This document shows, piece by piece, positions 46,408 through 57,834 of a stretch of 64,000 nt of DNA. The position numbers and the translations under genes were made by a program. Source of the stretch: Stomoxys calcitrans (Eukaryota; Arthropoda; Insecta; Diptera; Muscidae); the NCBI RefSeq assembly GCF_963082655.1, contig NC_081553.1:124702578-124766577 (forward strand), given 5' to 3'. Below the pieces are notes generated by a model. The model was not told where the DNA came from. It was given only the letters and a program-made list of their open reading frames with translations, and made no database searches. Positions within the stretch are counted from its first letter, which is position 1; each line of letters starts with the position of its first letter.

Positions 46408-46722
46408 TAAATTCCCATGAACATTCCATTAAAGGACAAGGGATACTTCTCTCAAATCAATGAGTGCAGTCCGATTAATGTTTAAGCTCAATAACAAGGG
46501 GCCTCATTTTTGTTGCCGAGTTCGAAGCGCATGCCGCATAGCGACACCACTTGGTAGAGAAGAAGCGACACCACTTGGTAGAGAAGTTTTTAACGGCACG
46601 ATACCTCACAAATGTAGTCAGCATTAGAAAGGGGAAACCGCCAATGAAAAAATTTATGATGTTCACCCAGGCGTTCGGCGTCATAATAGGACATGCTAAC
46701 CTCTGCGCCACGGTGGCTGTCG
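46408..46722 (-). mobile_element. tRNA-derived SINE at the RTE deletion junction
   Basis: Minus-strand copy with head (GCCACCGTGGCGCAGAGG) and body. An internal tandem duplication of GCGACACCACTTGGTAGAGA occurs at about 46538-46585. The tail is short (TTCCCATGAACATTCC). No clear TSD was found, consistent with a deletion at the insertion site. Confidence 0.8.
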
Positions 46723-47223
46723 AAAGCGTTTTTGCAGTCAACGAACAGATAGTAAGTTGACCTGTTCTTCTCGATGTTTTTCCAGGATTTGACGCAGTGT
46801 GAATGGTAGATGTACCAGGTCTAAATCCACCTTGATGCCCAATTGTCTCATTGACTTTAGATTTTATTCATTCACACAGTACTCATGAGAGTATCTTATA
46901 TGTGATGGGGAATAAACTTATTTCTCTGTAGTTGGCATAGTCCGTCTTTTCTCCTTTCTTGTGTACGAGACATAGAATGCTGAGGTTTCAATCTTCGGGC
47001 ATGCGTTCTTCTAACAAGATCGCGTAGAAAAGCTCATACATACACCTACTCAGCGAGTCGCCTCCCGTATAGTTCCGGGAGGGCAACCCATATGCTCCTG
47101 CTGTCTTGTTGTTCTTTAGTCGGGTCACTGCTACTTGGACCTCATTCTGAGGTAAACATTCTCTACCATCATCAGCGATTGGTTCCTCGGTATACTCTTC
47201 GCCACCATCGTCGGACACTATCA

Positions 47224-47554
47224 AAATGCAAATGCAAATTTGCAAATTTTGTCCATGAACATTCCACTAAGGAACAGGGGCAAACTTCTCACATATTAAT
47301 GAGTGCAGTCCGATTCAAGTTTAAGCTCAATGATAAGGGGCCTCCTTTTTAAAGCCGAGTCCGAACGGCGTACCGCAGTGCTACAGCTCTTTGGAAAAAA
47401 GTTTTATATGGCATAGTACCTCACAAATGTTGCCAGCATTAGGAGGGGAAAACAACCGCTGAAAATTTTTTCTGATAGTCTCGCCAGGTTTCGAACCCAG
47501 GCCTTCACCGTCATAGGCGGACATGCTAACCTCTGCGCTACGGTGGCCTCCAAA
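47224..47554 (-). mobile_element. tRNA-derived SINE with 7-bp TSD in the RTE
   Basis: Nearly full-length minus-strand copy with A box, a B-box variant (GGTTTCGAACCC-type text), body and a tail of repeated TGCAAA units (AAATGCAAATGCAAATTTGC). ACTATCA flanks it at 47217-47223 and 47555-47561. The RTE reading continues on both sides. Confidence 0.85.
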
Positions 47555-48808
47555 ACTATCAGCCGGGTAAAATGTTGTTTCTATATCCTCAGCACACTAT
47601 CTGTATCAGTTACCAGATTTCCTTTTTTGTCTTCGCAGGAGGATATGCCTGCACTAAAGCCATCGGTTTGATGTTTGATTCTTCGGTTAAATTTCTGGAC
47701 TTAATTCCGACTCCTGTACATCTCAATTTGCTCATACTCACAACTCCTTATCGTTTGCTTTTTCTTTCTGCAGAACCGATGTTTCTCCTCTCACCTTTTC
47801 TCCCGATGACTCTCTTTCATCTGGAGCATTGCTAGTGCTTGCTGGGTTGCTCTGTAGCTGAATTGTTTGCTTCAGTAGCATTTTCAAACTCTTGGTCGTA
47901 CCTTGGATTTCTCGGGGGAAGTTTCTATTTTTCAAGTATGGATTTAGCAGCATTATCCATTGAGCGGGCAAAGGTTTGTCCCTGCGCCGTAATCGGAACA
48001 TGGAATGCTTTCATCAAGCAGTTGGGTCAGTCGAGTGAAGTGTGCCCTTGCCACCTTTTGTGTTTGCAACTTTTCAACGTCCAGCTTCCGTGCAGTGGCT
48101 GAACGTACCTTCGCTCCATGCTAAAACGGCTGCGAAATTTTACTGCAAATCGCTCCTAGGATCGATCATACATCTAACATGCTGGATGAGTGTTTTCCAT
48201 CTATCACAATGTGATCAATTTCGTTCCTCACTTCTTGATCTGGAGACAGCTTTGTGAATTTTTTAAAATTGAAATCTGATGCTGCCGACTACCAAGTTTT
48301 TTGCCGCTCCGAAATCTATTTTCCTCTACCCATTATCTCGTGGAGACTAAATTTTCCGACTGTTGGACCAAAGAGATTTGCCTTCCCAATATTTGCATTA
48401 AAATCTCCCAGAACAATGTTAATATCATGGGCGGGACAGAGGTCGTATTCTCTCTAGGCGTTGGAAGAAAATGTCTTTGGTCTGCTCGTCCTTGTCTTCT
48501 ATCGGGGCTTGGGCACAAAAACGGCGGATGTTCACAAATTTGACCTTTATGCGGATTGTGGATAGCCTCTCATCCACCAGAGTAAAGCTGGAAAGAAGGT
48601 GTTTCAGTCTCCGACTAATCAAACATTTAAAAACCAAATTCATGCCTTGCATTGTTGTGGAGCCTTCCCAATCCATGGAACTTCCCGTAAGGCAGTAATA
48701 TCTGCCATGTACTTTTCCCAATATATCCGTCAGTGTGTATGCTGCACCTTCTCTATATAGAGTCCGGACATTTAAGGTGCAGATCCGCATATAATGATCC
48801 ATTTTTCG

Positions 48809-49087
48809 TTGATCGCCTGGGTTCGAATCCCGAGGAGAACATCATAAGAAATTTTCAGCGGTAATTATCCCTTCGTAATTCTGGCGACATTTGGAAGGAA
48901 ATATTGGATGTAAAAACTTCTCCCCGAAGAGGTGTCGAACGGCGGCAATCCATTCGAACTCGGGTGTAGAAATGGGGTCGCTTGTCATTGAGCTTAAAAA
49001 CTTGAATCGGACAGCACGCAGTGATATTTGATTTTGTCCCTCTCTTAATGGAATGTTCATGAACAAATTTGCAATAATTGATCGCCT
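48809..49087 (+). mobile_element. 5'-truncated tRNA-derived SINE with 10-bp TSD
   Basis: It starts at GCCTGGGTTCGAATCCC (B box kept, A box lost) and runs through the body to ACAAATTTGCAA. TTGATCGCCT occurs at 48809-48818 and 49078-49087. The last bases of this duplication (CGCCT) are also SINE sequence, so the truncation point used microhomology with the target. Confidence 0.8.
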
Positions 49088-51544
49088 TGTCACTTTGAGT
49101 ATCATTGGCACTCAGGATTTATGAAAAAGTCAGTGTCAAGCGAAACGCCCTGGACGACTTACTTGATTATGGATGTCGTAAAATCAAACCGACGGGCAAA
49201 GAACTCCAATCATGGTGGCTGAAAAAAAAAAACTGGTTGAAAGAGTTGCAAAAGACTCCTCAATAAGGCGAAAGCAACAGGGACACTACAGGACTTGGTC
49301 ATCGACATGGCAGAGTAAAGACCTCATTTTCAATTCTGGATGGAATTCTGCAGCTCTGTTGAAGATACATTCGAGATCTCTAGGAAGATCACATCCTCCA
49401 CGATACATGCGTAAGTCAAAGGCAATGTCTAGCAGGGAAGAACAAGACAATGTGGACAATGTCTAGCAGGGAAGAACAAGAAGAACTCATAAATACTTAT
49501 TAAGTAACGCCCGAAGAGCTCACTGAAATGTGTTTGTCGGGGACTATAGAAGAAATTGTGTCTGAGTTAGAAATTTATTGGACGATGAAAAGTTTCGCCA
49601 GATCTAATTCGCTAGCAACTAATAATGTATCATCAGTCGAAATGCAGGCTTTGTCCGATAGACCTGCTTGCCGGCTTAGAGATATTTACTCTGCTTGTTT
49701 CAGCAAGCTGCTGGCGAGACTTGGAACTCCCTTACACATTCCAGGGGTGCTTTGACTTTATCCAATCACCTTTGTGCAGATTTGTTTAGTCTCAAAGTGT
49801 TGGAAAAATTGTTCGCTAGTCTTCGTTTAATTTTATTATTTCTATATTGCGTTTATTTTCCAAGCAATTGCCCCCTTAGCTTTTTCTATTCCATCGCCAC
49901 ATGCAAGTCTAATAAATTTTGATTTTTCCATTTTTCTATACTTTTTCAATAAGTTTCTGGAATGAAGCTTAAGGCTGCAAATTGAATTAAATCAAGAGCA
50001 AACGCCATAACAAGAACTGGCTTAACCAGTTCTGGTTGGGCCATTCCTAGGACATGCTGACTATTGCTATCGTACGACCGGCTTCTATAGCACACACAAT
50101 TCACCAATGAATGAATGGTCCTAAGCTGTGTCCCATTCAGCAGACGGCATACATAAATAGTCCTTGTCGCTCGGTGAAGAAACTTTGTTAAAGACTTTAC
50201 AAATCAATTTACTGGGAGAAACTTTTTTAGAAACAAAAAATCAAAAACCTATAAATCTTCGTTGCAGGCGTGTGAATCTCAAAAGCCTTTCTTTGTAAAA
50301 TGTAATGCTTGTAAAAATTGGCTTGGCTTTACTCGACCATCGATTCCGCCAGCCGCTGCCATTACCCCAAATACAGTTCGAAACGCCTTGAGTTGACATC
50401 GGAGGGCTGCTTAAACCCCATCTGTATCCCCCTCATTGAGACTGAATGGTAGGTACATTCATTCATTCGTTCCTTCTTTGGTTTGTTCGTACTAAAGTGT
50501 GATACAATTTAGTCACGCTCTATGTAAAAAAATTATATCAGAACATAAAACTGTATGTGCACAAGGACGAGAAGGATATCCCTCAGAGAGTTTAGTAGGT
50601 GTATGTGTACGCCCGTGTGTGTGTGTGTGTGTGCGTTGGAATGTTGAGACTGCTTTCAGGCTTGATTGGACCATTGTGGTGGCAGGGCTGAGCAATATTT
50701 ACTTTAACGAAGTTTTTATGCAAATTCAATTGTTTGAAATATGTGAACGGGCGCCCGCCCAACAGCCAGCCCGATTTGACGACCAAACTAAGGGGCCCAG
50801 TTATGTGACCATTTAAAAATTCCTTTCCGCCATAAAAACCGTGTCGTGGGGGTACAAATAAACCACCATCTAATATTAATCTCCAGCATTAGTTTCATAC
50901 AAAAGAATGCGGACGTTTTCCATTTATTTCCCTGGGGCATAATGAATATCGACTATTTATTTCTTGTGATCAAATCATGGCATCAAATTAATGGTAGGCA
51001 TGGAATGCCATAAAGTTGTGACATTTTTGGTTTCGAAATAAAGAAAGTCAGCACTAAGTACGCAATTGTGTTTCCTTTTGTAAAACTTTCATCGCAGATT
51101 TAATTTTGTATTTGCAGTAATGCCTGTCCCTTAATGCCAATGACGGAAGACAATGAGTTCAGTTTATTTATGGTTGGGAATTCTTCACAGCACAATCAGG
51201 TCATAAATATTGGGAGAGAATATAAAAACGAGTTTAATGAAAACGGATAAAACCTAATTTATTGGGGAATGGGTTAACATTGAGAAGCTACATTGCAATA
51301 ATTAGCATAATTTAAAAGAACTTCGTCTTAAACCAATGCTCAACTACAAACTATGCTTATTCGCACAGAATAACATATACGATATTTTTGGTCGTCTGTC
51401 TGTGATGTTGCAAAAAAATTAAAATTCGGATCAGAAAATCTAAAGTAGAATAATGGATCAGAAAAATCTAAAATGAAGTAACCGCACAACGATATAAAAA
51501 ATGTATATCACATATGTTATTTTTAGCACATGAGTTGATATTAT
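49088..51544. other. Low-repeat region; coding-like scrap and microsatellite
   Basis: Near 49093-49255 one plus-strand frame reads protein-like text (RIYEKVSVKRNALDDLLDYG, KIKPTGKELQSWWLKKKNW) that I cannot assign. A 25-bp direct repeat (CAATGTCTAGCAGGGAAGAA and on) lies at 49423-49447 and 49457-49481. A GT microsatellite is at about 50613-50634. The other ORFs (49212-49922, 50499-50816) have no recognised domain. Confidence 0.4.
50613..50634. repeat. GT microsatellite
   Basis: This is a run of about ten GT dinucleotides. It creates short spurious ORFs on both strands. Confidence 0.85.
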
Positions 51545-51842
51545 TTTATTTTACTTTAAATGGCTGTGACAGAACATTTGTTCCATAGCCGAACTTAGAA
51601 AAACGTTCCAAGCGCCTCGAAGTTTCCAGGTAGTTTCCAGGTATATCCCACCACTTGATCTTTCCATCGGGCTTTTGGTCGTCCCGGTTTGCGTGTACCA
51701 CCGTGTTTGCCTTCAAAAAACTTCTTTGTTGCAGCTTCTTCATCCATTCTGACAACATGACCTAGCCAACACAGCCGTTGTTTTTTGATACGTGTAACTA
51801 TACAATCGTCGTCATACAGCTCATTAAGCTCGTGGTTCATAC
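51545..51842 (-). pseudogene. RTE-clade LINE, 3' end
   Basis: The minus strand reads MNHELNELYDDDCIVTRIKK, LCWLGHVVRMDEEAATKKFF and KPGRPKARWKDQVVGYT, then the 3' tail AAAGTAAAATAAAATAAT. It is a 5'-truncated copy of the family at 43704-45992 with small indels. Confidence 0.85.
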
Positions 51843-51891
51843 ACAGAGAAAAATAATTTAAAAAAACCACAACTTTGGTAGAAACAAGAAA

Positions 51892-53423
51892 ACAGGCGTT
51901 AAGTTCGGCCGGGCCGAACTTTGGATACCCAACACCCCGGCTATATATATAAACCACCTTCCGCCATAATCCGGTGAAAAATGCATAAATTATGCCCCCA
52001 TAGTAGCTGTATCGAGATATAGTACGGTTTCGACACGGCAATTGAGAGGTCTGATAAGTACAACTCATTGTTTAATTTTGTAGAACGAAATATTGATCTT
52101 TTTGGAAGCCATATCCTAATATAGCCCGATCTGAACCATATACGACACTGATGTCGTAAAGCCTAACATAATTCACTGTGTCAAATTTAAGCGAAATCGG
52201 ATAATAAATGTGGTTTTTATGCGGCCAAGACTTAAAGTCGAGAGATCGGACTATATGGCAGCTATATCCAAATCTAGACCGCTCTGGGCCAAATTAAAGT
52301 AGGGTATCGAGGGGCCTAACACAACTCACTGTCCCAAATTTCAGCAAGATCGGATAATAATTGTGGCTTTTATGGGCCTAAGACCCTAAATCGGAGGATC
52401 GGTCTACATGGCAGCTATATCCAAATCTTAACCGATCTGGGCCAAATTGACGAAGGATGTCCAAGGACCTAACACAACTCACTGTCCCAAATTTCAGCAA
52501 AATCGGATAATAAATGTGGCTTTTATGGGCCTAAGACCCTAAATCGGCCGATCGGTCTATATGGGGGCTATATCAAGTTATAGTCCGATATAGCCCATCT
52601 TCGAACATGACCTGCTTATGGATAAAAAAAGAATCTGTGCAAAGTTTCAGCTCAATGTCTCTATTTTTAAAAACAGTTGTTTAAAGTAAGAATAAAATAC
52701 GTCTTGCAAAGTTTCAGCCAAATCGGATAGGAATTGCGCCCTTTAGAAGCTCAAGAAGTCAAGTCCCCAGATCTGCTTATATGAAAGCTATATCAGGTTA
52801 TGAACCAATTCGAACCATGCTTGGCACAGTTATGGGATATCATAACAAAACACGTCGTGCAAAATTTCATTCCAATCGGATAAGAATTGCGCACTATAGA
52901 GGCTCAAGAAGTCTAGACCCAAGATCGGTTTATATGACAGCTTTATAAGGTTATGAACCGATTCGAACCATGCTTGGCACAGTTATTGGATATCATAACA
53001 AAACACGTCGTGCAAAATTTCATTCCAATCGGATAAGAATTGCGCACTCTAGAGGCTCAAGAAGTCAAGAACCAAGCGTAGTTGTTGGAAGTGATACCAA
53101 AACACTTCGTACAGAATTTGAATAAAATCGGATAAGAATTGTGCCCTCTAGCGGCGTAAGAAATCAAGATCCCAGATCGGTTTATATGGCAGCTATATCA
53201 AAACGTGGCCCGAATTGGCCATTTACAATCCCAACCGACCTACAGGAATAAGAAGTATTTGTGCAAAATTTCAAGCGGTTAGTTTTACTCCTTCGAAAGT
53301 TAGCGTGCTTTCGACAGACAGAGGGACGGACGGACAGTACATGGCTAGATCGACTTAAAATGCCATGACGATCATGAATATATATACTTTATGGGGTCTC
53401 AGACGCATATTTCGAGGTGTTAC
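51892..53423 (-). mobile_element. Mosaic HINE: subfamily B left half joined to subfamily A right half
   Basis: The left end is B type: intact hairpin TTCGGCCGGGCCGAA, GATACCCAACACCCCGG, and B units (GACCCTAAATCGGAGGATCGG). At about 52665-52690 the B-type core (CTCTATTTTTAAAAAC) passes directly into A-type units (AAGAATTGCGCACTCTAGAGG, AACACGTCGTGCAAAATTTC). It ends with the A-type core GGACGGACGGACAG, GAATATATATACTTTATGGGG and GAGGTGTTACA. The right subterminal repeat is missing. Confidence 0.75.
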
Positions 53424-53794
53424 ATTGTGCCGGCCGGGAGTCTCGAACCTGGGTTTGCGATTCCATCAGTGGCATGTGAATTTTTGGTTTTGCATATTTT
53501 TTCTCGCAATCAAGAAGCACCACAATTTTTTTAAACCGACCTCCATCAGCAGTACCTGTTATTAGTTCGGTAAAGAGTTTTTGAGGGCCAAATATGTACA
53601 TAAATAACTCCATTTCATAGAATAGAATTGACTTTAAAATTTTGAAACTGAACTAGATGATGGTACCAACTGTTTACTGACTGGTCAACGGTAATGTTTA
53701 ATGATACTCACACAAACACAGTTTGGCCTTTTCAATAGTGGCAGTGTTCACTGACACAACTGCAAATAAACACTGAAAGAGTTATCAATTGAAA
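53424..53794. other. Spacer with a B-box-like motif
   Basis: GGAGTCTCGAACCTGGGTT near 53437-53455 is the complement of a B-box-like GGTTCGAGACTCC, but no A box was found at the right distance. Nothing else was recognised. Confidence 0.4.
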
Positions 53795-53975
53795 TCTGCT
53801 TATAATAGGTCGCATATGTCGAGTTCTTTTCCCTATACCTCTTTTTAGGCAAACAAAGGATCAAATAAAAGAATTGCAATAATATTGGAGCTATATCAAG
53901 TTATGGTCCAATTCGGACCGTAATTGAGTTGAATGTTGGAGATAATAGTAGAAGTCAGTGGCTCAAGAATTCTAC
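53795..53975 (-). mobile_element. HINE subfamily A scrap
   Basis: GGTCGCATATGTCGAGTTC, CTTTTTAGGCAAACAAAGGA and GAGCTATATCAAGTTATGG are the left-end block of subfamily A (compare 33388-33490). Confidence 0.7.
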
Positions 53976-54889
53976 CATCATAAGTGAGTAGTTGAAAAAA
54001 ATTGCTTTATTCTATCATGTAGTTCAAACAAACCATGTCCAAATTTTTTAACGTGAGGTTTAAACACGTTTATAAAATCTCTTCAGGCTCTTCGAGTATG
54101 AATGCCTAATAAAGATACATTTCTCACCATACCTTTCTCACCATCATGTTTGTAATATCTTAGACTTTCATTTATTGCAACAATTTTTCCATTCATTCAT
54201 AAAATTTCAGTGTTAACTTTCCTTTACTGCGGAAAAGCGAAAAGTTTAACCTAACAAATGATTTACAACGCTTTTCTGTTTGATGTGATTTCATTCCTTA
54301 ACATTTCAGCAATTTCACGATACGTTACATGTAACCTTGATTGTTTCACATGCCAGGCGATTTTGTATGGATTCTTCTCTTTTTGGCTTATTAAGTCGAG
54401 TTGTAAACGTGTAGCTTATAAATCTTTTTACAACTTTTTTTCTTTGTGGTGGAGAGCACAAAGATACTTTTTGGCCTGTTTAAAGGCTCCATGGGACACT
54501 TCAACGGCATAATGTACACGTCTGTCGACACATACAATTTACACACATGTGCTCGTATCTAATCATTCTTATGGTAATAATAACATTGGGAATTTTCACA
54601 AAAGAGCTGCAGGAATGAGAGATTGATAGCTTAGTGGTGCAAATCTTGCACAAGATGTTGAAGAAAGTGTTATGTAAATTACAAAAGTGATTTATACTCG
54701 ACCAACATTGTGCTGATTGATTTGATTCGTTATTTGAATTTAAAAATCTTTACACCCCTCCTCAAAGTTTGTTTTCAATTTGGAACACCTGGGCCCAATT
54801 CCCGTATCCAGCTTTCCGTTTAAACGATGGATTTATGCATTTTTTCGAAGATGGCATCCGTTGTCGAAAAATTCGTAAGAAATGTGTTA
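53976..54889. other. No recognised gene or repeat
   Basis: AT-rich sequence. The 84-residue ORF at 54258-54512 has hydrophobic stretches and several cysteines but no family resemblance I can support. Confidence 0.45.
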
Positions 54890-55245
54890 TTAGAATTAGA
54901 AAAGGTTAACAAATGAGAATTTCATTGCATTATTACTGCAAATCGGACGAACATATATATGGGAGCTATATCTAAATCGAAACCAATGTTTTCTAATTTC
55001 AATAGGCTTCATCTCTAGGCCGTAGAACACGCCTGTACCAACTTTGAAGACGATCGGATGAAAATTGCGACATGAAGTTTGTAAACAAATTAATATGGAC
55101 AGACAGACGGACATACCATAAACGTACCAGACAGTGATTCTGAGTGGATCTGTATACTAATCAATGGGTCCATCTCTCTTACTTGTGGGTGTAACCCTTT
55201 ACCACAGTAGTGGTGTAGGTTATAGTAAACTTGTGGCGATAAGCC
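54890..55245 (-). mobile_element. DINE-like element, subfamily C, partial
   Basis: Reverse-orientation partner of 680-1548: GACAGACAGACGGACATACC, AGTGATTCTGAGTGGATC and CAATGGGTCCATCTCTCTTAC on the plus strand. The right end reads CCCTTTACCACAGTAGTGG, a different terminal sequence from subfamilies A and B. The 3' hairpin end is absent. Confidence 0.6.
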
Positions 55246-55471
55246 TACTACTTTTGACAGCAAATGCGATTTTATGTCATTAATATCCACTTTTATTTAT
55301 TTTATTAATTATTCCTGTACAACAAGATAAAATAATCTTATAAGTTTAAGTACAGGACTATTGTTGTAGACACATATAATTTAATGATTAATTAATTAAT
55401 TTTTAATTAAAGAAAATACAAAAATATTAATAAAAATTAAACATTTGCCACTCCAGATGAATTCAGCAAAA

Positions 55472-57148
55472 AAAGTAAAAAGGCGTTAAGTTCGGCCGGG
55501 CCGAATTTTTGATACCCACCACCTCGGGTGTATATGTAAACCACCTTTCGTCGTAATCTGATGAAAAATGCATACCTTATGCCCCATAGCAGCTATATCG
55601 AAATATGTTCCGATTCGGTTCCAAATACTAATAAGTACATGTCATTGTTCAATTGTGTATAACAAAATATTGGTCTTTTTAGTAGATATATCTAGAAATA
55701 AACCGAACCATATAGGACACGGATGTCGAGAAGCCTATTAAAAGTCTCCGTGTCAAATTCCAGTGAAATCGGATTATAAATGCGCCTTTTATGGGGCAAA
55801 AACTTTAAACCGAGATATCGGTCTATATGACAGCTATATACAAATCTGGACCGATCTGGGCCAAGTTGCAGAAAAATGTCGTAGAGCCTAACACAACTCA
55901 CTGTCCCAAATTTCGGCGAAATCGGACAATAAATGCGCCTTTTATGGCCCCAGAACCTAAAACCGAGAGATCGGTCTATATGGCAGCTATATCCAATTCT
56001 GAACCGATCTGTGCCATATTGCAGAAGTATGTCAAGGGGCTTACCATAACTCACTGCCTCAAATTTCGTCGACATCGGACAATAAATGCGCCTTTTATGG
56101 GCCCAAAACCTTAAATCGAGAGATCGGTCTATATGACAGCTATATCCAAATCTGGACCGATCTGCGCCAAATTGCAAACAGATGTCAAGGGGCTTAATAC
56201 AACTCACTGTCCCAAATTTCGGCTAAATCGGACAATAAATGCGCCTTTTATGGGCCCAATACCTTAAATCGAGAGATTGGTCTGTATGGCAGCTATATTC
56301 AAATCTTGAATGATCTGGGCTAAATTGAAGGAAGATGTGGAAGGGCCTAATACAACTGACTATCTCAAATTTCAGCGATACCGGACAATAAATGCGCCTT
56401 TTATGGCCCCAGAACCTAAAACCGAGAGATCGGTCTATTTGACAGCTATATCCAAATCTGGACCGATCTGTGCCATATTGCAGAAGTATGTCAAGGGGCC
56501 TAACATAACTCACTGTCCCAAATTTCGTTGACATCGGACAATAAATGCGCCTTTTATAGGCCCAAAACCTTAAATCGAGAGATCGGTCTATATGACAGCT
56601 ATCAGGGGCCAAATTAAAGAAAAATGTCGCAACTCACTGTCCCGAATTTCAGCAAAATCGGATAATAAATGTGGCTTTTATGGGCCTAAGATCCTAAATC
56701 AGAGGATCGGACTATATGGCAGCTATATTTAAATCTGAACCGATCTGATCCAAATTGGCGAAGGGTGTCGACTGGCCTAACACAATTCACTGTCCCAAAT
56801 TTCAACAAAATCGGATAATAAATGTAGCTTTTATGGGCCTAAGACCCTTAATCGGCCGATCGGTCTATATGAGGGCTATATCAAGATATAGTCCGATATA
56901 GCCTATCTTCGAACTTAACCTGCTTATGGACAAAAAAAAGAATCTGTGCAAAGTTTCAGCTTAATATCTCTATTTTCAAAGACTGCAGCGTGATTTCAAC
57001 AGACAGACGGACGGACATGTCTAGATGGTCATAGATTTTTGCGCTGATCAAGAATATATAAACTTTATAGGGTCGGAAATGGATATTTCGATGTGTTGCA
57101 AATGGAATGACAAAATGAATATACCCCCATCCTTCGGTGGTGGGTATA
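55472..57148 (-). mobile_element. Complete HINE subfamily B, longest copy
   Basis: The left end has AAAGTAAAAAGGCGTTAAG, intact hairpin TTCGGCCGGGCCGAA, and ATACCCACCACC at 55512-55523, matched by GGTGGTGGGTAT at 57136-57147 (12-bp perfect subterminal inverted repeat). About eight units of 153 bp follow, then ACAGACAGACGGACGGACATG and AAGAATATATAAACTTTATAGGG. Minus-strand ORFs of 171 and 129 residues inside it are 51-residue periodic repeat translations. Confidence 0.85.
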
Positions 57149-57834
57149 AAAATGCTCCGTTTATAGGCTCATTACACAATATCGGGAGATCGGTATTTAT
57201 GACAGTGTACGTAAAGCACAAGTTTTTAATAATTAACAGCAAAATTCAAAATAAAATGGAATGTAATTAAAGGGTCAATTTTTACAATAACACAATTAGC
57301 ACTAAGGAAAATACTTATCGATCTGTCTGCTTCGGTGTCCAAAAAAAAGTGACCGAAATGAGGAACGTTCACTTCCATCAAACCCTCTGCCGTTCTTAGC
57401 TCAGCAATTGATTGTCATATTAAACCAAAAAATACACCTCAGCCTATACTCACATGTGACAAATTCAAACATTAAAAATCTTAACTTCACATAAGTTTCA
57501 AACAAAACACCGCTATGTGAGTATAGGCGTAGATGTATCATTAAGTGCCGATGTGTGTGTTACAACAACACACATCCGAAGCAAAAGCGCAAGTCGTTAA
57601 ATAGGCTGTAGATGTGGCTTAACAGAGAACAGATCGGAAGGAGAATGCAGAGAGTTAACTAATGTAGGTGGGTAATGCGTTAAAATTTAAAGTAGTACAG
57701 AGCAGACGTTGTATAAAAAAATTAATAGTAAAATATTTTAATATTAAGGGAAAAGATTCTAGGTTTTGAATACTGTAGAAAGAAATTTAAGCAGGCTATG
57801 TTGAATAAATTATAATATAAAATGAGTTGGTGAA
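57149..57834. other. Low-repeat region with a 13-bp inverted repeat
   Basis: CCTATACTCACAT (57443-57455) and ATGTGAGTATAGG (57515-57527) form a perfect inverted repeat, imperfectly extendable to about 22 bp. A smaller hairpin (GATGTGTGT...ACACACATC) lies at about 57550-57576. A short HINE-like scrap (ATCGGGAGATCGG) is at 57180-57192. No gene was recognised. Confidence 0.5.

Larger units (their letters stand above)
46150..48795 (-). pseudogene. Second RTE-clade LINE, nearly full span, deleted and SINE-interrupted
   Basis: The minus strand starts with the endonuclease (MRICTLNVRTLYREGAA from about 48787; later NEIDHIVIDGKHSSSMLDVRS). The linker follows (KLDVEKLQTQK, LTQLLDESIP), then the RT fingers (LPQNEVQVAVTRLKNNKTAGA), EERMPED at 46988 and the motif A region (about 46780). 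It then jumps to the tail (WLGHVV, about 46240). The stretch between motif A and the tail, which should hold YADD, is missing, and a SINE sits at that junction. A second SINE is at 47224-47554. Many stops and frameshifts are present. Confidence 0.8.

Noticed and set aside
53430..53460. tRNA gene or SINE on the minus strand
   Set aside because: Only a B-box-like motif is present; no A box was found at the proper distance.
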